DNA from: JBLNCE01 sp050260415
Lineage (GTDB): Bacteria > Bacillota > UBA4882 > JAAYXC01
Length of the DNA: 19,483 bases
Direction of reading: 5' to 3'
Assembly (NCBI GenBank): GCA_050260415.1
Contig: JBLNCE010000117.1
Location: 1 to 19,483, forward strand
Part shown: one piece after another, positions 14,661 through 19,483 of the stretch
Numbering within the stretch: the first letter of the stretch is position 1
Layout: each line of letters opens with the position of its first letter
Position numbers and translations under genes: made by a program
Notes under the pieces: model-generated
Seen by the model: only the letters and a program-made list of their open reading frames with translations
Database searches by the model: none
What the model was told of the DNA's origin: nothing

Positions 14661-15977
14661 TCATTCCACAAAGGCGTGGTAGATCGCTTGGACCGCCCGT
14701 TCGAAGTCGCAGGTCTCCACGCCGACGATGATGTTGATCTCGCTGGAGCCCTGGTCGATCATGCGCACGTTGACCTCCGCCTCGCCAAGCGCGGCGAAGA
14801 GCCTGGCGGCGATGCCGGGGGTATACGCCATGCCGCGGCCGACGGTGGCGATGAGCGCCATATTGGGATAGACCTCGAGGGAGTCGGGCTTGCACACGCG
14901 CATTATTTCCTCGCGAACCTTGTCCAGCTTATGATTGAGCTGCGAATCGGCGATGACCACGGAGATCGTATCGATACCGGAGGGAATGTGCTCAAAGGAA
15001 ATACCGTTGGTCTCCAGTACGGAAAGGAGTTTGCGCCCGAAACCGATCTCCGCGTTCATGAGGGCCTTCTCAATCGCGATTACGGTGAAATCCCTCCGCC
15101 CGGCGATGCCGGTGATCGCTCCCGCAAGGGTGTTTGGTTCCGCATCACGCACGATCAGGGTCCCCGGGTCTTCGGGCGCGTTCGTGTTCTTGATATTGAC
15201 GGGAATGCCAACTTCTCGCACGGGGAAGATTGCCTCTTCATGGAGCACCGTGGCGCCCATATACGCCAATTCCCGCAGTTCCCGGTAGGTTATCGTCTCA
15301 ATCTGCCTTGGCCGCGCCACGATACGCGGGTCCGCCATGAGAAAACCCGAGACGTCGGTCCAGTTCTCGTAGAGCTCGGCGGAAACGCTCCGCGCCACGA
15401 TGGCGCCGGTGATGTCCGACCCGCCGCGGGGAAAGGTTTTGATGCGCCCATCGGGCCCTGACCCGTAGAACCCGGGAATCACCGCGCGCGGAATCCTTGC
15501 CAGGCGCCCGCCGAGCGCGGCCTGAGTGCGGTCGGCGTCATAGGCGCCGTTCTCGTCAAAGAAGATGGCCTCCGCCGGATCGACGAACTCGTAACCGAGA
15601 AGTTCGGCCATGATGAGGCCGTTGAGATACTCGCCGCGGCTGGCCGTATAGTCCGCCGTGGCGCCGCCGGCCACCCGTTGCTTGATCTCATCCAGATGCG
15701 GCTGCAATCGCAGTCCCAGGCCAAGATCGCGCACGATGTCGAGGTAACGCCCGGCGATCAGGCTGAAGATCTCGTCGAACGGCACCGCCTGCTGCGCGTG
15801 CGCGTGGCAGAGATAGAGAAGGTCCGTGATTTTGTGGTCACCGGGACTCCTCTTTCCGGGCGCCGAAGGGACGATGTAGCGGCGTTCCGGGTCCGCTTCT
15901 ACGATCGCCTTGACCTTGAGAAACTGCTCGGCATCCGCGAGCGAAGTGCCGCCGAACTTCGCCACTTTTACACCCAT
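14661..15977 (-). CDS. lysC: Aspartate kinase
   Basis: It phosphorylates L-aspartate with ATP, the first committed step to lysine (and diaminopimelate), threonine and methionine. The 438-aa product has KFGGTS (7-12), the SRGEYL substrate loop (about 113-118), the RGGSDITGA segment of the catalytic amino-acid-kinase domain, and a C-terminal regulatory part (about 290-438) that fits two ACT domains for feedback control. Length matches monofunctional enzymes with tandem ACT domains; no homoserine dehydrogenase is fused. ATG 15977 is chosen because AGGAG lies 11 bases upstream; a TTG three codons earlier would be too close to it. It is convergent with the response-regulator operon and divergent from pflB. 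No lysine riboswitch is recognisable upstream. Confidence 0.93.
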   Translation of the reverse strand: MGVKVAKFGGTSLADAEQFLKVKAIVEADPERRYIVPSAPGKRSPGDHKITDLLYLCHAHAQQAVPFDEIFSLIAGRYLDIVRDLGLGLRLQPHLDEIKQRVAGGATADYTASRGEYLNGLIMAELLGYEFVDPAEAIFFDENGAYDADRTQAALGGRLARIPRAVIPGFYGSGPDGRIKTFPRGGSDITGAIVARSVSAELYENWTDVSGFLMADPRIVARPRQIETITYRELRELAYMGATVLHEEAIFPVREVGIPVNIKNTNAPEDPGTLIVRDAEPNTLAGAITGIAGRRDFTVIAIEKALMNAEIGFGRKLLSVLETNGISFEHIPSGIDTISVVIADSQLNHKLDKVREEIMRVCKPDSLEVYPNMALIATVGRGMAYTPGIAARLFAALGEAEVNVRMIDQGSSEINIIVGVETCDFERAVQAIYHAFVE

Positions 15978-16165
15978 ACGGTTCAACGCTCCTGAAAATG
16001 AAATAGTTATGATAAATGATAAGGCCGGCGGGACCGAAAGTCAAGCCGGGAGGGTCCTTGGCGGACTGGCGGATCAGGCCGATTGCGGCCCCCGGATCCA
16101 ATGGCGGCATGCGGATTGGCGCCAGTGGGGCAACCACGGGAAAGCGCGGGGAGGGATTTTTCCAG

Positions 16166-16193
16166 CCGCCCGGGCACATTAATGTCTGGGCGG
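16166..16193. promoter_or_regulatory. Extended dyad between lysC and pflB, possible operator
   Basis: CCGCCC (16166-16171) and GGGCGG (16188-16193) flank a perfect 10-base palindrome ACATTAATGT (16176-16185). It lies just upstream of a TTGACA (16202-16207), a candidate -35 element without a convincing -10. Regulator unknown. The surrounding 376-bp gap (15978-16353) otherwise holds repeats and promoter candidates only. Confidence 0.35.
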
Positions 16194-16206
16194 AGTTTGT
16201 ATTGAC

Positions 16207-16233
16207 AGGCAAAAGGGAAGAGTAAAAGGGTAA
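16207..16233 (+). repeat. Degenerate period-7 array (AGGCAAA-like), direct orientation
   Basis: AGGCAAA, AGGGAAG, AGTAAA (6 bases), AGGGTAA in near phase. It is probably a diverged member of the AGGCNNN family. It faces the inverted array at 16311. Confidence 0.35.
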
Positions 16234-16303
16234 AACGGGTTTTGGGAAATGGAACATCTATTATGTGTCCTGGTTTATACAGGTGTTAGAACAAGATTTC
16301 TCG

Positions 16304-16309
16304 TATACT
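16304..16309 (+). promoter_or_regulatory. Candidate -10 element for pflB
   Basis: TATACT lies 45 bases before the pflB start in a locally AT-rich stretch. No good -35 hexamer is found at 16-18 bases upstream, so an activator-dependent promoter or a wrong call is possible. Confidence 0.3.
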
Positions 16310-16310
16310 T

Positions 16311-16331
16311 TTGCCTCTTGCCTCTTGCCTG
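16311..16331 (-). repeat. Period-7 array TTGCCTC x3 (inverted AGGCNNN family)
   Basis: TTGCCTC, TTGCCTC, TTGCCTG in perfect phase; the complement reads AGGCAAG repeats. It ends 10 bases before the pflB Shine-Dalgarno GGAGGA (16342-16347). Confidence 0.65.
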
Positions 16332-16353
16332 TTTTTTTGATGGAGGAATGCTC

Positions 16354-18573
16354 ATGGACCCGTGGCGTGGATTTCTGGGCGAGGTGTGGCGGACGCGCCT
16401 CGACGTGGCCGATTTCGTGCGTGACAACTACCAACCTTATTTCGGTTCGGCGGAATTCCTGGCCGCGCCGTCGGCGCGCACGAAGCGCCTCTGGGGCAAA
16501 TGCCTCGATCTGATGGCGCGGGAGCGCGCCGCCGGGGGCGTTCTGGAAATAGACACCCGCCGGGTCGCGGGCATTACGGCCTGGCCCCCGGGTTATATCG
16601 ACCGGGACGACGAACTGATCGTCGGGCTCCAGACGGATAAGCCCCTAAAGCGCATGGTCAACCCCTGGGGCGGCTGGCGCATGGTCGAGGCGGCCTGCAA
16701 AGCCCGCGGTGTGGAGCCCGATCCGGGCATGGCCAAGGTCTTCACGCGCTACCGCCGGACGCAAAACGAGGCGATTTTCCGCATCTATACCCCGGCCATG
16801 CGCCAGGCAAGGCGGCTGGGTCTGATCACGGGTCTGCCGGATGCTTACGGCCGGGGCAGGCTGATCGGCGACTACCGGCGGGTGGCCCTTTACGGCTGCG
16901 GTTTTTTGATGGAGCAAAAGCGGAAGGACCTCTACGCCATGGATAACGTGGACGACACCACCATCCACCTTCGCGAGGACATCGCCGACCAAGTCCGGGC
17001 GCTCGAGCGCATGATCGAGCTGGGACGGGCATACGGCTGCGAGATCGAGCGACCGGCCGCGACCGCGCGTGAAGCGGTGCAATGGCTGTACCTGGCCTAT
17101 CTGTGCGCCATCAAGGAGCAGAACGGGGCGGCGATGTCGCTGGGCCACAACAGCCCCTTTCTCGACATCTACATCCGGCGCGACCTCGGCGAGGGGCGCA
17201 TCGACGAGGAAGCGGCCCAGGAATTGATCGACCAGCTCACCATGAAGCTCCGCCTGGTTCGACACCTGCGCACCGCCGAATATGACGAACTCTTCGCGGG
17301 GGACCCGACTTGGGTCACGGAGTCGCTCGGTGGGATGGGCGAGGATGGACGGCCCCTGGTCACCAAGACCGACTACCGTTGGCTACAGACGTTACGAAAC
17401 CTGGGACCCGCACCCGAACCGAACCTGACCGTGCTTTGGAGTCCGCGCCTGCCGAAACCCTTCCGGCAGTTCTGCGCCGAACTCGCCATCGCCACCTCCG
17501 CCATCCAATTCGAGAACGACGAATTGATGCGCCCGATCTATGGGGATGACTACGCCATCTCATGCTGCGTGTCCGCGACGCGCCTCGGGCGGGACATGCA
17601 GTTCTTCGGCGCGCGGGTCAATTTGGCCAAAGCCTTGTTGTTGGCCCTGAACGGCGGCCGGGACGAGATGACCGGGGAGCAGGTCCTCGAATTGCCGCCC
17701 CTGCAGGGAGAGTATCTGGAATGGGAGGAGGTCTGGCGCAACTACGAGCACGTCCTCACGTGGCTCTCCGTGCTTTACAGCCGTACAATGAATTGTATCC
17801 ACTACATGCACGACAAATATAACTACGAACGCATCCAGATGGCCCTGATCGACTCGAACCCCCAGCGGCACATGGCTTTTGGGGTCGCCGGCCTCTCCGT
17901 GGTGGCCGATTCCCTGAGTGCCGTCCGGTACGGGCGGGTGCGCGTGGCGCGCGACGCGAACGGCTTGGCCGAGGCATTCACGGCCGAGCGTGAGTATCCT
18001 TTTTACGGCAATGACGATGACCGCGTGGACGGCTTAGCCGTGCGCGTGCTCCGCCACTTTTACGCCTCCCTCGCGGCCCAGCCGATCTATCGCCAAGCAA
18101 AACCCACGCTCTCGGTCCTGACCATCACCTCCAATGTGGTCTACGGCAAAAAGACCGGGCCGACCCCGGATGGGCGGCCCGCCGGCAAGCCCTTCGCGCC
18201 CGGGGCCAATCCCATGCACGGGCGGGAAAAAACGGGCGTCGTGGCCGCAATGCGGTCCGTGGCCAAGCTGCCTTACGATATCTGCCGCGACGGCATCTCC
18301 TATACGTTCTCCATTACCCCGCGCGCCCTGGGCGCGGATCCCGAGGAGCGGGGCCGCAACCTGGCGGGACTGATCGACGGCTATTTCGGCGCCCTCGGCC
18401 ACCACATCAACGTGAACGTCTACAGCCGCGAGACGCTCGTCGACGCGATGGAACACCCCGAGTTATACCCCAATCTCACGATCAGGGTCTCGGGTTACGC
18501 CGTGCATTTTACGAAACTGAGCAAGGAGCAGCAGCTAGAGGTCATTGAGAGGACGATTCATGAAAGGATCTAG
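16354..18573 (+). CDS. pflB: Pyruvate formate-lyase (formate C-acetyltransferase)
   Basis: This glycyl-radical enzyme converts pyruvate and CoA to acetyl-CoA and formate in anaerobic metabolism. The 739-aa product has the adjacent catalytic cysteines Cys404-Cys405 in ISCCVSAT; the double Cys separates true pyruvate formate-lyases from most other glycyl-radical enzymes. It ends with the radical loop RVSGYAVHF carrying Gly714, followed by the conserved TKLSKEQQLEVIERT tail. Length is close to the E. coli enzyme (760 aa). ATG 16354 has GGAGGA six bases upstream; an in-frame ATG 16348 is too close to that site and the extension beyond it is not PFL-like. Activation needs the radical-SAM activase at 19197. 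The two genes are separated by a four-helix-bundle gene. The stop TAG is followed without a gap by a repeat array. Confidence 0.95.
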   Translation: MDPWRGFLGEVWRTRLDVADFVRDNYQPYFGSAEFLAAPSARTKRLWGKCLDLMARERAAGGVLEIDTRRVAGITAWPPGYIDRDDELIVGLQTDKPLKRMVNPWGGWRMVEAACKARGVEPDPGMAKVFTRYRRTQNEAIFRIYTPAMRQARRLGLITGLPDAYGRGRLIGDYRRVALYGCGFLMEQKRKDLYAMDNVDDTTIHLREDIADQVRALERMIELGRAYGCEIERPAATAREAVQWLYLAYLCAIKEQNGAAMSLGHNSPFLDIYIRRDLGEGRIDEEAAQELIDQLTMKLRLVRHLRTAEYDELFAGDPTWVTESLGGMGEDGRPLVTKTDYRWLQTLRNLGPAPEPNLTVLWSPRLPKPFRQFCAELAIATSAIQFENDELMRPIYGDDYAISCCVSATRLGRDMQFFGARVNLAKALLLALNGGRDEMTGEQVLELPPLQGEYLEWEEVWRNYEHVLTWLSVLYSRTMNCIHYMHDKYNYERIQMALIDSNPQRHMAFGVAGLSVVADSLSAVRYGRVRVARDANGLAEAFTAEREYPFYGNDDDRVDGLAVRVLRHFYASLAAQPIYRQAKPTLSVLTITSNVVYGKKTGPTPDGRPAGKPFAPGANPMHGREKTGVVAAMRSVAKLPYDICRDGISYTFSITPRALGADPEERGRNLAGLIDGYFGALGHHINVNVYSRETLVDAMEHPELYPNLTIRVSGYAVHFTKLSKEQQLEVIERTIHERI

Positions 18574-18663
18574 AGGCGTGAGGCGTGAGGCGTGAGGCAT
18601 AAGGGGCGAGGCATGGGGTGTAGGCGTGAGGGGTTAATAAGCAGGCGGAAGGTGTGAGGGGTT
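18574..18663 (+). repeat. Period-7 array (AGGCGTG/AGGCATG), about 13 units
   Basis: It begins at the first base after the pflB stop codon. Units are AGGCGTG x3, AGGCATA, AGGGGCG, AGGCATG, a 6-base unit, AGGCGTG, AGGGGTT, AATAAGC, AGGCGGA, AGGTGTG, AGGGGTT. The 5' units are perfect and the 3' units progressively degenerate while phase is kept. A further AGGCGGCGTG occurs at about 18681. The whole pflB-to-four-helix gap (155 bp) is occupied by this array and its decayed tail. Confidence 0.8.
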
Positions 18664-18728
18664 TGAAAGGGAATCCAGACAGGCGGCGTGAGGGTTACCG
18701 GTGTGAAAATCCGAAGGGGGGTGCTCGA

Positions 18729-19106
18729 ATGCCAAAGGTGGAGGGCCACAAGGATTTGGTGGTCTGGCAACGGAGTATGTCGCTCGTCGAGGCTGTATAC
18801 CGTTTACAAAGACGGTTACCCCCAGAAGAACAATGGGTCTTGTCAGCCCAAATTCGTCGTGCGGCAATCTCGGTGCCATCGAACATTGCCGAAGGCGGTA
18901 GGCAAGCGACGGGTGAATATCGTCATCATCTCTCCATTAGCCGAGGGTCTTTGCTCGAACTCGAGACTCAATTGATCCTCTCCCAACGACTTGGCTATCT
19001 ATCGTCTGATGAGGTAAACGATGTTCTTGATGAGATCCAGCAGATAAGCAGGATGCTAGCGACTCTAGTATCGCGTATGAGGCCTTTAGGACTTGACAAA
19101 ACATAA
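18729..19106 (+). CDS. Four-helix-bundle protein (S23/23S rRNA intervening-sequence type)
   Basis: It belongs to the small four-helix-bundle family first known from open frames in 23S rRNA intervening sequences (TIGR02436-type) and related in fold to the Avd protein of diversity-generating retroelements; the molecular function of free-standing members is unclear. The 125-aa product carries the family landmarks: DLVVWQ (9-14), QIRRAAISVPSNIAEG (41-56) and SRGSLLELETQL (71-82), with four amphipathic helices and a basic patch. ATG 18729 follows a GGGGGG run by about 8 bases. Local GC is visibly lower than in pflB and base use looks foreign. It interrupts the usual pflB-pflA pair and is flanked by heptamer arrays in opposite orientations, suggesting that it arrived together with them. 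Confidence 0.85.
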   Translation: MPKVEGHKDLVVWQRSMSLVEAVYRLQRRLPPEEQWVLSAQIRRAAISVPSNIAEGGRQATGEYRHHLSISRGSLLELETQLILSQRLGYLSSDEVNDVLDEIQQISRMLATLVSRMRPLGLDKT

Positions 19107-19120
19107 GCTCGACAGATAAT
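19093..19120 (+). promoter_or_regulatory. Sigma70-type promoter for pflA inside the end of the four-helix gene
   Basis: TTGACA (19093-19098), a 16-base spacer and GATAAT (19115-19120) closely match the housekeeping consensus. The -35 lies in the last codons of the four-helix gene (Leu-Asp-Lys-Thr). Transcription would start near 19127 and read into pflA, separating its expression from pflB. Confidence 0.55.
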
Positions 19121-19136
19121 CCCTCCGTACATCTCA

Positions 19137-19150
19137 CCGCTTCTTAGCGG
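19137..19150 (+). other. Small hairpin in the pflA leader
   Basis: CCGCT (19137-19141), loop TCTT, AGCGG (19146-19150). It lacks a T-tract and lies downstream of the candidate promoter, so it would be in the pflA leader transcript. Confidence 0.3.
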
Positions 19151-19157
19151 GATGAAC

Positions 19158-19222
19158 TCAAGCCTCATGCCCCATGCCTATCTAGGAGGTTGTCTCATGC
19201 CTCAAGCCTCATGCCTCATGCC
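19158..19222 (-). repeat. Period-7 array in inverted orientation, split by the pflA ribosome-binding site
   Basis: On the plus strand: TCAAGCC, TCATGCC, CCATGCC; then a 16-base interruption containing AGGAGG; then TCATGCC, TCAAGCC, TCATGCC, TCATGCC. The complement reads GGCATGA/GGCTTGA, the same family as the array after pflB but pointing the other way. The last four units are inside the pflA coding region. Confidence 0.8.
19184..19189 (+). promoter_or_regulatory. Shine-Dalgarno AGGAGG that decides the pflA start
   Basis: It is seven bases before ATG 19197. The other in-frame ATG (19218) is preceded only by repeat sequence, so the repeat-encoded N-terminus is probably translated. Confidence 0.6.
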
Positions 19223-19483
19223 TTCCCCGGGCCGCATCCAATCCCTCCAAAGCTTCAGCACTTTTGACGGGCCGGGCACGCGTTGTGTGGTTTTTTTGCA
19301 AGGGTGCCCGGTGGGCTGCGTCTTTTGCCACAATCCTGATTCATGGGATCCGCGGGGCGGCCAGGAAATTGGCGTCGATGCGCTCCTGCGCAGGTTGGAC
19401 AGGTACCGCCCGTTTCTTCAGCGTCCCGGTCTTACCCTCAGCGGCGGCGAGCCTCTCTACCAGCCTGATTTTGCGCTGTCGCT
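19197..19483 (+). CDS. pflA: Pyruvate formate-lyase activating enzyme, 5' part (runs off the window)
   Basis: This radical-SAM enzyme generates the glycyl radical on PflB, using a 4Fe-4S cluster and S-adenosylmethionine. The visible 95 residues contain the cluster motif C37-x3-C41-x2-C44 (GCPVGCVFCHNPD), the preceding SFSTFDGPGTRCVVFLQG typical of PFL activases, and the SAM-contacting SGGEP (82-86). The first residues, MPQASCLM, come from the heptamer array; the conserved protein begins at about GRIQS. The gene is open at the window end, so about 60% of the expected 240-260 residues are missing. It is likely driven by the promoter at 19093 as well as any read-through from pflB. Confidence 0.93.
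   Translation, partial: MPQASCLMPSPGRIQSLQSFSTFDGPGTRCVVFLQGCPVGCVFCHNPDSWDPRGGQEIGVDALLRRLDRYRPFLQRPGLTLSGGEPLYQPDFALS

Noticed and set aside
14619..15461. Long plus-strand open frame opposite aspartate kinase
   Set aside because: Complement of a well-supported aspartate kinase; composition is that of an antisense shadow.
15978..16250. Lysine riboswitch or T-box upstream of aspartate kinase
   Set aside because: I could not find the conserved core motifs of either class on the minus strand in the leader.
18729..19106. Accessory protein (Avd) of a diversity-generating retroelement
   Set aside because: The fold family is related, but there is no reverse transcriptase or template/variable repeat pair in the window.
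18729..19106. Intervening sequence of a 23S rRNA gene
   Set aside because: No rRNA sequence flanks the gene; it lies between protein-coding genes.
18574..19222. CRISPR array
   Set aside because: The repeat unit is only 7 bases with no spacers of constant length and no cas genes.

Overview
The window is GC-rich bacterial DNA with compact, mostly intact housekeeping-type and transport genes. Shine-Dalgarno sites are strong, and GTG or TTG starts are likely in places. A pyruvate formate-lyase and its radical-SAM activase point to an organism that lives or can live anaerobically. A decayed surface protein at 8810-10745 has a signal peptide and, once a frameshift is corrected, ends in a terminal Phe preceded by alternating hydrophobic residues. 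That is typical of outer-membrane beta-barrels, so the host is probably a diderm. The half-length AbrB-type membrane protein and the form of the aspartate kinase would suit a diderm Bacillota lineage, but a deltaproteobacterium-like or other diderm phylum cannot be excluded from this sequence.

Layout: 1-2231 is a two-gene ABC-2 exporter (ATPase, permease) on +, ended by tandem hairpins that also serve a convergent lipoprotein gene (2406-3542, -). A two-gene minus operon follows (EamA/DMT transporter, then a zinc-ribbon membrane protein), then a divergent plus operon (AbrB-type half transporter, MFS transporter). 7180-7947 has no intact gene. It holds a cobalamin-riboswitch-like leader, a nested palindromic element and a possible coding remnant. 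An alkylguanine-DNA methyltransferase (7948-8457, +) ends in a clear terminator. The minus-strand OMP-like pseudogene has three lesions. A CPBP (CAAX-type) intramembrane protease lies at 10892-11839. A membrane GAF histidine kinase is followed by its likely partner, a stand-alone response regulator (11967-14439), and then a small signal-peptide-like ORF broken at its start. Aspartate kinase (14661-15977) is on the minus strand.

The right end is the fermentation locus: pflB (16354-18573), a four-helix-bundle (S23/IVS-type) gene (18729-19106), and the 5' part of pflA (19197-window end). The four-helix gene sits between pflB and pflA, which are normally adjacent. It is flanked by period-7 arrays (AGGCNNN units) in inverted orientation. 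One array begins directly after the pflB stop codon; the other surrounds the pflA ribosome-binding site and encodes the first residues of PflA. More copies of the same repeat family occur after the ABC permease and around the putative pflB promoter. This association of heptamer arrays with a four-helix gene is the most unusual structure in the window.

Several reading frames (OMP pseudogene, the small ORF at 14459, the remnant at 7638) are broken by what look like single-base indels in GC-rich runs. Either the region carries several decaying genes or the assembly has a few indel errors; raw reads would decide.
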